Of a stretch of DNA of 64,000 nt, positions 1 to 7,386 are shown piece after piece. How positions within the stretch are numbered: the first letter of the stretch is position 1; the number at the start of each line of letters is the position of its first letter. The stretch comes from Streptomyces sp. NBC_01803 (GTDB taxonomy: Bacteria > Actinomycetota > Actinomycetes > Streptomycetales > Streptomycetaceae), in the NCBI RefSeq assembly GCF_035917415.1, contig NZ_CP109073.1:558001-622000 (forward strand), in the 5' to 3' direction. The notes under the pieces were generated by a model that made no database searches, was not told the origin of the DNA, and saw only the letters and a list, made by a program, of their open reading frames with translations. The translations under genes were made by a program, and so were the position numbers.

Positions 1-1000
1 CGAGGGCGACGACGGAGACCACGGCCGAGAGCACCGCCAGGAGCGCGAGGCTGCGGCGCGGGATCTCGCCCGGCCGGTGTCCCTTGGCGAGCCACTCCGG
101 CAGGGCACCGTCGCGGGCGAGCGCGGCGCCGAGCCGGCCGGCGCCCGCCAGGTAGGCGTTCATCGTGCCGAAGGTCAGCATGGCGGCGAGGGTGGCGGTG
201 ACGGCGGCGGCGCCGTCCCCGATCCCCTCCTCCAGCAGGAGGCTCAGCGGGACGTCGCTCGCCGCCAGCCGGGGGCCGAGGACGAGCACGCAGGTGACGG
301 CGAGTCCGATGTAGAGCACGGCGATCACCACCAGGGTGAGCGCGGTGACCAGGCGCAGGTCGCGCGCCGGGTTGCGGAACTCGCCGGCCAGGTGGGTGAC
401 GGCCTCCCAGCCGGCGAAGGAGAAGAACAGCAGGCTGGCCGCCGGACCGACGGCGAGCAGGCCGTGCGGCGCGAACGGCGTCATGTTCCCCGCCTCCGCG
501 TCGGGCAGTGCCAGCAGGCACGCCACCAGCAGCAGCACGGCGAGCAGGCCGACCAGGATGAGCTGCACCCGCCCGGAGACCCGCAGGCCGATCGCGTTGG
601 TGCCGAACGCCATGGTCAGCAGGGCGATCGCGATGACCAGGGCCTCGCCGCGCCCGCCGCCGAGGGCCTCCGCGACGTACTGGCCACCGACGTACGCGGT
701 GACCGGCGCCCCGGCGGGCAGCGCGAAGTAGAACCAGTACCCGACCATCGCCGAGGCGCGCCGGCCGTACGCCTTCGACACGAAGGTGGCGACGCCGCCG
801 CCGTCCGGGTAGTGCGCGCTCAGGGCCGCGAAGCTGGCCGCCACCGGCACGCAGAACAGCAGCAGCAGCGCCCAGGCGAGCACCGAGGCCGGTCCGGCCT
901 CCTCGGCCGCCAGCGAGGGCAGCGCCAGGATCCCGGCGCCGAGGATCGCGCCCACGTAGAGCGCCGTACCCTGACTCACACCTATGCGTGCGGAGCTCAA
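1..1000 (-). CDS. APC-superfamily amino-acid permease, cut by left edge
   Basis: The minus-strand frame opens with a TTG codon at 1000 (first residues MSSARIGVSQGTALYVGAIL), preceded by a GGGAG ribosome-binding site about 5 bases upstream. It stays open to the left edge, so the C-terminus lies outside the window. About 333 residues are visible. They form successive hydrophobic segments separated by short polar loops, beginning with the glycine-rich TM1 motif GAILGAGILALPSLA typical of amino acid-polyamine-organocation transporters. It is therefore an inner-membrane permease, probably amino-acid/proton symport or exchange; the substrate cannot be read from sequence. It is divergent from the Lrp/AsnC regulator 76 bases away, a common arrangement in which the Lrp protein controls the transporter. 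Family assignment is firm, substrate unknown. Confidence 0.85.
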   Translation of the reverse strand, partial: MSSARIGVSQGTALYVGAILGAGILALPSLAAEEAGPASVLAWALLLLFCVPVAASFAALSAHYPDGGGVATFVSKAYGRRASAMVGYWFYFALPAGAPVTAYVGGQYVAEALGGGRGEALVIAIALLTMAFGTNAIGLRVSGRVQLILVGLLAVLLLVACLLALPDAEAGNMTPFAPHGLLAVGPAASLLFFSFAGWEAVTHLAGEFRNPARDLRLVTALTLVVIAVLYIGLAVTCVLVLGPRLAASDVPLSLLLEEGIGDGAAAVTATLAAMLTFGTMNAYLAGAGRLGAALARDGALPEWLAKGHRPGEIPRRSLALLAVLSAVVSVVAL

Positions 1001-1076
1001 GGCAACTCCCGTATTCTTCTCAGAAAGTAAGCGAGTCCAGGCAGTTGTGCTTCGGATGAGCGGATGATGGAGCATC

Positions 1077-1598
1077 ATGCCTCAGATAATGAGCACGGAC
1101 AACCCCGCCCTCGACGCTCAACCAGACCGTGTGGACCGGGAGTTGATTCGCCTGTTGCAGGAGTCGGGCCGGATGACGCTGGCCGAGCTGGCCCGGCACG
1201 TGGGGATGAGCTCCCCCGGCGTCTCCGAACGGCTGCGCAGGCTGGAGCAGTCGGGGGTGATCAGCGGCTACGGCGCGGTGGTCGACCCCTACCGGCTGGG
1301 GTACCGGCTGCACGCCTTCGTGCGGCTGGCCACGTTCAGCCCGGTGAGCGCCCGGCCGGAGCTGGACCGGGTGATGGAGCGGCCGGAGGTGATCGAGGCC
1401 CACCATGTGGTGGGCGAGGACTGCTGGATCTTCAAGGTGATCGTGCGCGACACGACGCATCTGGAGGACCTGCTGCTGGACTTCGCGCGGGTGGGCACCA
1501 CCACGACGTCCATCGTGCTGTCCTCCCCGGTCAACGGCCGCGCGGTCACCCCGGCCGACGAGGTCGGGGGCGCGGAGCCGGCCGGGGGGGTGCGGTGA
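1077..1598 (+). CDS. Lrp/AsnC-family transcriptional regulator
   Basis: This 173-residue protein has the two-part Lrp/AsnC layout. An N-terminal helix-turn-helix (about residues 18-70) contains LAELARHVGMSSPGVSERLR and RLEQSGVISGYGAVVD, the usual hinge into the second domain. A C-terminal RAM ligand-binding domain (about 75-150) contains EVIEAHHVVGEDCWIFKVIV. ATG 1077 is preceded by GGAG at 4 bases; a second in-frame ATG at 1089 is also possible. Family members sense amino acids as octamers and regulate their transport or metabolism. The stop overlaps the GTG of the DapB-like gene, so the two are probably co-transcribed, and the permease lies divergently upstream. The last 20 residues are low-complexity. 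Confidence 0.9.
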   Translation: MPQIMSTDNPALDAQPDRVDRELIRLLQESGRMTLAELARHVGMSSPGVSERLRRLEQSGVISGYGAVVDPYRLGYRLHAFVRLATFSPVSARPELDRVMERPEVIEAHHVVGEDCWIFKVIVRDTTHLEDLLLDFARVGTTTTSIVLSSPVNGRAVTPADEVGGAEPAGGVR

Positions 1599-2410
1599 TC
1601 CGGGTCTGTGTCGCGGGGGCGACGGGCTGGACGGGCGGCGCGGTGGCGCGCGCGCTCCTGGGAGCGGACGGCCTGGAGCTGGTGTCGGCGGTCGCCCGGA
1701 CCCACGCGGGCCGGGACCTGGGCGCGGCCTGGGGCGGCGAGCCGGTCGGTGTCCCGGTGACCGGCACAGTCCTGGAGGCGCTGGCGGCGGCCCCCGCCGA
1801 CGTCCTGGTGGACTACACCTCGCACGAGGCGGTCCGGGCACACGTGGGGGCGGCGATCGAGCGCGGGGTCGCGGTCGTGGTCGGCTCCTCGGGCCTGACG
1901 GCGGCCGACTACGCCGCGATCGACGAGGCCGCCACCGCGCGCGGCGTCGGCGTCGTCGCCGCGGGGAACTTCTCGGTGACCGCCGCCCTGGCCCAGGCCG
2001 CCGCGCTGCTGGTGGCCCCGCACCTGCCGCACGCCGAGGTCATCGACTACGCCTCGGCGGGCAAGCGGGACGCGCCCAGCGGCACGGCCCGCGAGCTGGC
2101 GGAGCGGCTGTCGGGGACCGAGCGGGCCGTCACCCCGCCGATGACCCCGGCCGACGGGCCGCCGGAGGCCAGGGGCGCCGAGGTCGGCCGGGTACGGGTC
2201 CACTCGCTGCGGCTGCCCAGTTTCTCGGTGTCCACGGAGGTCGTCTTCGGCCTGTCCGACGAGCGGCTGACGATCCGTCATGACGCGGGCGGCTCGGCCG
2301 CCCCCTATGTCGCGGGCACGCTGCTGGCGATCAGGGCGGTCACCACCCGCCCCGGCCTGACGCGCGGCCTGGACACGCTGCTGCTGGGAGGAGGCGGAGG
2401 CACCGGCTGA
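1595..2410 (+). CDS. DapB-like dihydrodipicolinate reductase family protein
   Basis: This 271-residue protein starts at GTG 1595, overlapping the Lrp stop. It has the DapB two-domain pattern: an N-terminal Rossmann fold with CVAGATGWTGGAVARALL for the nicotinamide nucleotide, then the signature KRDAPSGTARELAERL around residues 157-172. Classical DapB reduces 4-hydroxy-tetrahydrodipicolinate in lysine biosynthesis and carries an HH pair before KxDAPSGT. Here the aligned residues are Ala153 and Ser154, while Lys157 and the substrate-binding PSGT are kept. The missing histidine and the link to an Lrp regulator and a permease suggest a paralogue acting on another amino-acid-derived imine or keto acid rather than the housekeeping lysine enzyme. 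The fold call is confident, the reaction is not. Confidence 0.75.
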   Translation: MIRVCVAGATGWTGGAVARALLGADGLELVSAVARTHAGRDLGAAWGGEPVGVPVTGTVLEALAAAPADVLVDYTSHEAVRAHVGAAIERGVAVVVGSSGLTAADYAAIDEAATARGVGVVAAGNFSVTAALAQAAALLVAPHLPHAEVIDYASAGKRDAPSGTARELAERLSGTERAVTPPMTPADGPPEARGAEVGRVRVHSLRLPSFSVSTEVVFGLSDERLTIRHDAGGSAAPYVAGTLLAIRAVTTRPGLTRGLDTLLLGGGGGTG

Positions 2411-2590
2411 CCGCCGGTCGGCGGGGAGCGGAGCGGAGCTCCCAGGTCCTCGACCCCGCCGAACGGCTCAGCGCCCCGGCCTCGCCATCGTCCGCGCCGT
2501 CGTCGTCGCCGATCGTCCGCGCCGGCCGCGACACGGCCGATGTCACGGCGGTCGCCGGCCCTGCCGCCGCCGAACGGGTCACTGGCGCCG

Positions 2591-3292
2591 TCACCTACCG
2601 CTGGACCTCGCGGGCGCGGGCGCGGGCTCCGCTCCGCGCCGCCGACGCGGAGCGGGGCGGGCCGGGGCCAGGGCCGTGTCCAGGACCCGGGCCCACTGGC
2701 CGACGATCCGCCCCCGGCGGCGGCTGTCGTCGGTCAGCAGGCTCGCCAGGCCGAAGCCGCGCGCCATGTCCAGCGTGGCCTGGATCATCTCCCGCACGCC
2801 GGGGACCGACTCGTCCACGCCCAGCAGCTCGACGGCGGCCTGGTGCACCATCCGGCCGGTGCGCGCCTCCAGCGGCACGACCAGCTCGCGGAGCTGCGGG
2901 TCGGCCGAGGCCGCGACCCACAGCTCCAGGGCGGCGCGGAACGGCACCCCGATGAACCAGCTCACGATCAGCTCGACCACGGCCTCGGTGGGCAGCGTGC
3001 CGATCTCCAGCCGCTCCAGCTCACGCTCGATCTCCGCCGCGCGCACCTGGGTGACGTGCTCGACGGCGGCGGTGATCAGGGCCTCGCGGGTCGGGAAGTG
3101 GTGTTGCGCCGCGCCCCGGGAGACCCCGGCGCGCTCGGCGACGACCGTCACCGTGCTGCCCGTCCAGCCCATCTCCACCAGGCACTCGACCGCCGCGTCC
3201 AGCAGCCGCCGCCGGGTGGCGCGGCTGCGGTCCTGCTGCGGCGCCCGGCGGGACGGCGTCGAGCTCAGGCCGGTGGGCGGGTTGTTCGGCAT
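2591..3292 (-). CDS. TetR-family regulator of the acyl-CoA catabolic operon
   Basis: The ATG at 3292 (MPNNPPTGLS) is chosen because AAGGGG lies 4-5 bases upstream; the frame also extends upstream without a good ribosome-binding site. The product is 233 residues. An N-terminal TetR helix-turn-helix (about 23-70) contains RRLLDAAVECLVEMGW, VAERAGVSRGAAQHHFPTRE and ALITAAVEHV. The C-terminal ligand-binding domain is all-helical and ends in an Arg/Ala/Pro-rich tail. It is the last gene of an eight-gene minus-strand run, 50 bases after the hydratase, so it is likely co-transcribed with the genes it controls. Such regulators usually respond to an acyl-CoA of their pathway. The 26-bp palindrome at 12632-12657 is a plausible operator. 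Confidence 0.85.
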   Translation of the reverse strand: MPNNPPTGLSSTPSRRAPQQDRSRATRRRLLDAAVECLVEMGWTGSTVTVVAERAGVSRGAAQHHFPTREALITAAVEHVTQVRAAEIERELERLEIGTLPTEAVVELIVSWFIGVPFRAALELWVAASADPQLRELVVPLEARTGRMVHQAAVELLGVDESVPGVREMIQATLDMARGFGLASLLTDDSRRRGRIVGQWARVLDTALAPARPAPRRRRGAEPAPAPARSSGR

Positions 3293-3342
3293 GATCCCCT
3301 TGTGATCCTTCCGCCGCCCCGTAACGGAACGGCCTTTCCGGC

Positions 3343-4137
3343 TCAGCGGTTGTCGGTGCCGCTTTTGGCGTCGGCCGCCCACCTCGGCGGGCGCTTCTCC
3401 AGCCAGGCGAGGACGCCTTCGCGGGCCTCCTCCGAGCCGAAGAGCCGGGCCGACTGCTCCTGGACAGCCTCGCCCCGTTCGTCGAACGCGCGCAGCACCC
3501 GCTCGGTGGTGAGCTTCTTGGACTCGGCCAGACCCTGCGGCGACGCGGCGCGGAAGGCGTCGAGCAGGGCGCCCAGCGCGGCGTCCACGTCCGTCACCGC
3601 CTCGGTGACCAGGCCGATCCGCTCGGCGGTGGCGGCGTCGAATCTGGCGCCGGTCAGGAACCAGCGGGCGGCGGCCCGTTCCGGCATCCGGGGCAGCGTG
3701 GTCAGGGAGATGATCGCGGGCGCCAGCCCGAGCCGGGCCTCGGTGAAGGCGAACGTGGCGGCGGGCCCGGCCACGGCCAGGTCGCAGGCCCCCAGCAGGC
3801 CGAGACCGCCGGCGCGGACGTGGCCGTCCACGCGGGCGACGACGGGCTTGGGCAGCTCGACGATCTGCCGCAGCAGCGCCAGCAGCCGGACGGTGCCGCG
3901 CGCCGGGCCGTCCTCGGCCGTCGCCTCGGACAGGTCGGCGCCCGCGCAGAACGTGGTGCCGGTGTGGGCGAGGACGACGGCCCGCACCCCGGGGTCGGCG
4001 GCGGCCGTGGCGAGGTGCTCGGCCAGCTCGCCGACGAGTCGGGCGGACAGGGCGTTGCGGTTGGCGGGCGAGTCGAGGGTGAGCGTGGCGACGGCCCGGT
4101 CCAGGGCGTAGGTCACCACGGCGGAGTCAGTGGTCAT
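3343..4137 (-). CDS. Enoyl-CoA hydratase/isomerase family protein
   Basis: This 264-residue crotonase-fold protein has the first oxyanion loop FCAGADLSEA (about 63-72) and the second segment around AGGLGLLGACDLAVAG (109-124). In classical hydratases this second segment carries the first catalytic glutamate (GGGxELA); here that position is Gly113. The second catalytic glutamate is retained as Glu133 in FAFTEARLG. A one-glutamate protein could still hydrate, or act as an isomerase, hydrolase or lyase. It lies 13 bases downstream of an acyl-CoA dehydrogenase in the carboxylase operon. There it would act on the 2,3-unsaturated, carboxylated acyl-CoA, the role of AtuE in geranyl-CoA breakdown or of methylglutaconyl-CoA hydratase in leucine breakdown. 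The role is an inference from position. Confidence 0.8.
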   Translation of the reverse strand: MTTDSAVVTYALDRAVATLTLDSPANRNALSARLVGELAEHLATAAADPGVRAVVLAHTGTTFCAGADLSEATAEDGPARGTVRLLALLRQIVELPKPVVARVDGHVRAGGLGLLGACDLAVAGPAATFAFTEARLGLAPAIISLTTLPRMPERAAARWFLTGARFDAATAERIGLVTEAVTDVDAALGALLDAFRAASPQGLAESKKLTTERVLRAFDERGEAVQEQSARLFGSEEAREGVLAWLEKRPPRWAADAKSGTDNR

Positions 4138-4150
4138 ATCGGGCGGCTTC

Positions 4151-5311
4151 TCAGTACGACTTCGGCAGGTTGAGGCTGAACTGGGCGACGAAGTTCAGGA
4201 TCATCTCACGGCTGACGGGCGCGACGCGCGCGATCCGGGCGGCGGCCAGCAGCGAGGCGAGGCCGTACTCGGCGGCCAGGCCGTTCCCGCCGTGGGTCTG
4301 GATCGCCTGATCGACGGCGCGGATGCTGGCCTCGGCGGCGGCGTACTTCGCCATGTTGGCCGCTTCGGCCGCGCCCATCTCGTCGCCCGCGTCGTAGAGC
4401 GCGCCGGCCTTCTGCGTCATGAGCCGGGCGAGCTCGACCTCGATCTTGATCCGCGCGAGCGGGTGGGAGACGCCCTGGTGCGAGCCGATGGGCGCGCCCT
4501 TGAAGACGGCGCGTTCGTTGGCGTAGGCGGCGGCCTTCTCCAGCGCGTAGCGCCCGATGCCGGTGGCGAGGGCGGCGGCCAGCACCCGTTCGGGGTTGAG
4601 CCCGGCGAAGAGCTGGGCGAGCGCCGCGTCCTCCTCGCCGATGAGGGCGTCGGCGGGCAGCCGCACATCGTCCAGATAGAGCGTGAACTGCCGCTCGGGC
4701 ATGATGATGTCCATGTCGATCGGCCGGTATGCGAAGCCCGGCGCGTCGGTGGGGACGGCGAAGAGCACGGGCTTGAGCTTGCCGGTGGCCGCGTCCTCGG
4801 TGCGGCTGACGACAAGCACGTGGTCGGCCTGGTCGACGCCGGAGATGAAGACCTTGCGCCCGCCGAGCAGCCAGTCGGCGCCGTCGCGGCGCGCGGTGGT
4901 GGTGATCTTGTGGGAGTTGGACCCGGCGTCGGGCTCGGTGATGCCGAACGCCATGATGCCGGAGCCGTCCGCGATGCCGGGCAGGAAGCGCCGCTTCTGC
5001 TCGGGGGTGCCGAAGCGGGCGATGACGGTGCCGCAGATCGCCGGGGAGACCACCAGCATCAGCAGACCGCAGCCCGCCGCGCTCAGCTCCTCCTGCACGA
5101 TGGCGAGTTCGTAGATGCCGGCGCCGCCGCCACCGTACTCCTCGGGCAGGTTGACACCCAGGTAGCCGAGCTTGCCCGCCTCCTGCCACAGCTCCTTCAG
5201 CGGCTCGTGCGCGCGGGCGCGGGCGGAGGCGTAGCCGAAGCCGTAGCGGCGGCCGAGCTGGGCGACCGCCTCGCGCAGGGCGCGCTGCTCGTCGGTCTCG
5301 GTGAAGTTCAC
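4151..5311 (-). CDS. Acyl-CoA dehydrogenase (isovaleryl/citronellyl-CoA type)
   Basis: This 386-residue FAD flavoprotein starts at GTG 5311, overlapping the stop of the biotin carboxylase gene. It has the three-part acyl-CoA dehydrogenase layout: a helical N-domain, a middle beta domain with the FAD-contacting MAFGITEPDAGSNSHKI (about 120-136), and a C-terminal helical domain with QTHGGNG. The EGTxEI motif that carries the base in many family members is replaced by APVSREM. A glutamate sits instead at LNPERVLAAA (Glu241), where isovaleryl-CoA dehydrogenase has its base, suggesting a branched substrate. It would introduce the 2,3-double bond next to the carboxylase step, the place of AtuD/AtuG in acyclic terpene utilization. 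The exact substrate is not determined. Confidence 0.85.
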   Translation of the reverse strand: MNFTETDEQRALREAVAQLGRRYGFGYASARARAHEPLKELWQEAGKLGYLGVNLPEEYGGGGAGIYELAIVQEELSAAGCGLLMLVVSPAICGTVIARFGTPEQKRRFLPGIADGSGIMAFGITEPDAGSNSHKITTTARRDGADWLLGGRKVFISGVDQADHVLVVSRTEDAATGKLKPVLFAVPTDAPGFAYRPIDMDIIMPERQFTLYLDDVRLPADALIGEEDAALAQLFAGLNPERVLAAALATGIGRYALEKAAAYANERAVFKGAPIGSHQGVSHPLARIKIEVELARLMTQKAGALYDAGDEMGAAEAANMAKYAAAEASIRAVDQAIQTHGGNGLAAEYGLASLLAAARIARVAPVSREMILNFVAQFSLNLPKSY

Positions 5312-7386
5312 ACGGACTCCTCGGAGATCTTCTCGTCTGTCTTCTCACCGGTGTGCGCGCCTGTGTTCGCGCCTGTGTCCTCACCGGTGTTCGCGCCGGG
5401 GTCCGCGCCGGTCCGCTCGCTGACGACGCCGAGCACGGCGCCCACGTCGACCTGCTGGCCGACGGTGACGGCGAGTTCGGAGAGCACGCCGTCGGCCGGG
5501 GCGTCGATCCGGTGCTGCATCTTCATCGCCTCCAGCCACAACAGCGGCTGTCCAGCGATCACTTCGTCGCCGCGCGCGGCGTCCACGCGCACCACTGTGC
5601 CGGGCATGGGCGCCAGCAGGGAGCCGGGTGCCACCTGGGAGACCGGGGCTGGGAAGCGGTCGAGGGCGGTCAGGGTCACCGGGCCGAGCGGCGAGTCGAC
5701 GTACCGCTCGGTGCCGTGCCGGGCCACGGTGAACGTCCGGCGGACGCCCGCCACTTCCAGGACGACGCGGCCGGGCGCGGCACGGGTGAGGGAGACGTCG
5801 TCGTGGCCCTCCGCGACGAGCCCGGTGCGGGCGAGCCGGTAGGCCACGGTGATCTCGCCGTCCCGGGTCGCGTAGGTCGTGCGCTGGGGCTGAGAGGGCA
5901 CGTTGCGCCAGCCGGAGGGGAGGGTGGCCAGCGCGCGGGCGGTGGCGCGCCGGTGGGCGGCGTCCGCGAGCGCGGTGGCCAGGGCGGACAGCCGACTGGC
6001 GTCCGGACCGGCCAACGGCGCGGCGAGGGTGGCCAATCGGTGCCGGTCCAGGAAGGCGGTGTCGGTGTCACCGGCGAGGAACGCGGGGTGCCGCAGCACG
6101 TTCACCAACAGATCGCGATTGGTGGTCGGCCCGTGCACCTCGGCGCGGGCCAGCGCGGTGGCCAGCGCGCGGGCGGCCTCGGTGCGGGTCGGCGCCCAGC
6201 TGATCACCTTGGCGAGCATCGGGTCGTAGTGGATCGAGACGGCGGAGCCGTCCGTGAGGCCGGAGTCCAGACGCAGCCCGTGAGTGGCCGGACTGGTGAA
6301 CTCGGCCAGCACTCCCGGGACATGGAGGCGGTGTACCGTGCCGCTCTGCGGCTGCCAGCCGGCCGCCGGGTCCTCGGCGTACAGGCGGACCTCGATGGCG
6401 TGGCCGTGCGGCGCGGGCGGGGAGGGCGGCAGCGGCGTGCCCTCCGCGACGCGGAGCTGCCAGCGGACGAGGTCGAGTCCGGTGGTGCACTCGGTGACCG
6501 GGTGCTCGACCTGGAGGCGGGTGTTCATCTCCAGGAAGAAGAAGCGGTCGGAGCCGTCGGTGAGGAACTCGACGGTGCCCGCGCCCACATAGTCGATGGC
6601 GCCGGCGGCCTTGCGGGCGGCCTCGAAGAGGCGTTCGCGCATCCCGGGCGACCACTCGACCAGCGGCGAGGGCGCCTCCTCCACGACCTTCTGGTGGCGG
6701 CGCTGGATGGAGCACTCGCGCTCGCCCACCGCCCAGACGGTGCCGTGGGCGTCGGCGAGGATCTGCACCTCGATATGGCGGCCGGTGGCGAGATAGGGCT
6801 CGCAGAAGACGGTCGGGTCGCCGAACGCCGAGGCCGCCTCGGCGCGCGCCGCCGCCAACGCGCCGGGCAGGTCGGCCAGGGCGCGGACGATCCGCATGCC
6901 GCGCCCGCCGCCGCCGGCCGACGCCTTGATGATGACGGGCAGTTCGGCCTCGGTGAGGGCGGCCGGATCGATCTCGGTGAGGACCGGCACGCCCGCCGCC
7001 GCCATCAACCGCTTGGCCTGGGTCTTGCTGCCCATGGCGGCGATGGCGCGCGGCGAGGGGCCGATCCAGGTGAGCCCGGCGTCGGTGACGGCCTGGGCGA
7101 AGCCGGCGTTCTCGGAGAGGAATCCGTAGCCCGGGTGCACGGCGTCGGCCCCGGCCCGCAGGGCGGCGTCCACGATCAGGTCGGCCCGCAGGTAGGTGTC
7201 GGCGGGCGCGCCGCCGGGGAGGCGGACGGCGGCGTCCGCCTCGGCCACGTACGGCGCGTCGGCGTCGGCGTCCGAGTGGACGGCGACCGTCTCCAGGCCC
7301 AGGTCGCGGGCGGTGCGGAAGACCCGGCGGGCGATCTCCCCCCGGTTGGCCACCAGGACGGAGGTAAGGGTCGTGTGGTCGGTCAT
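5308..7386 (-). CDS. Acyl-CoA carboxylase alpha subunit (biotin carboxylase + biotin carrier)
   Basis: This 692-residue subunit starts at ATG 7386, overlapping the carboxyltransferase stop. Order: biotin carboxylase N-domain from LVANRGEIARRVFRTARDLG (about 10-29); ATP-grasp domain with the glycine-rich KASAGGGGRGMRI; and the catalytic stretch FFFLEMNTRLQVEHPVTE. A linker follows, then a C-terminal biotinyl domain with EAMKMQHRID, whose Lys622 is the expected biotinylation site. The last 30 residues are a Gly/Asn/Thr/Glu repeat tail with no known role. It carboxylates its own biotin with ATP and bicarbonate and passes CO2 to the beta subunit. The gene set around it (AtuA, two branched-type dehydrogenases, hydratase) favours a methylcrotonyl- or geranyl-CoA carboxylase over the acetyl/propionyl enzymes. 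Confidence 0.92.
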   Translation of the reverse strand: MTDHTTLTSVLVANRGEIARRVFRTARDLGLETVAVHSDADADAPYVAEADAAVRLPGGAPADTYLRADLIVDAALRAGADAVHPGYGFLSENAGFAQAVTDAGLTWIGPSPRAIAAMGSKTQAKRLMAAAGVPVLTEIDPAALTEAELPVIIKASAGGGGRGMRIVRALADLPGALAAARAEAASAFGDPTVFCEPYLATGRHIEVQILADAHGTVWAVGERECSIQRRHQKVVEEAPSPLVEWSPGMRERLFEAARKAAGAIDYVGAGTVEFLTDGSDRFFFLEMNTRLQVEHPVTECTTGLDLVRWQLRVAEGTPLPPSPPAPHGHAIEVRLYAEDPAAGWQPQSGTVHRLHVPGVLAEFTSPATHGLRLDSGLTDGSAVSIHYDPMLAKVISWAPTRTEAARALATALARAEVHGPTTNRDLLVNVLRHPAFLAGDTDTAFLDRHRLATLAAPLAGPDASRLSALATALADAAHRRATARALATLPSGWRNVPSQPQRTTYATRDGEITVAYRLARTGLVAEGHDDVSLTRAAPGRVVLEVAGVRRTFTVARHGTERYVDSPLGPVTLTALDRFPAPVSQVAPGSLLAPMPGTVVRVDAARGDEVIAGQPLLWLEAMKMQHRIDAPADGVLSELAVTVGQQVDVGAVLGVVSERTGADPGANTGEDTGANTGAHTGEKTDEKISEESV

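Noticed and set aside
77..1030. Plus-strand frame of 317 codons at the left end
   Set aside because: The minus strand encodes a membrane protein with permease motifs and a good ribosome-binding site; the plus frame is Gln/Gly/Arg-rich and featureless.
2411..2590. Small gene between dapB-like and tetR genes
   Set aside because: Open frames exist on both strands but have no start signals or domains; the gap is only 180 bp between convergent genes.
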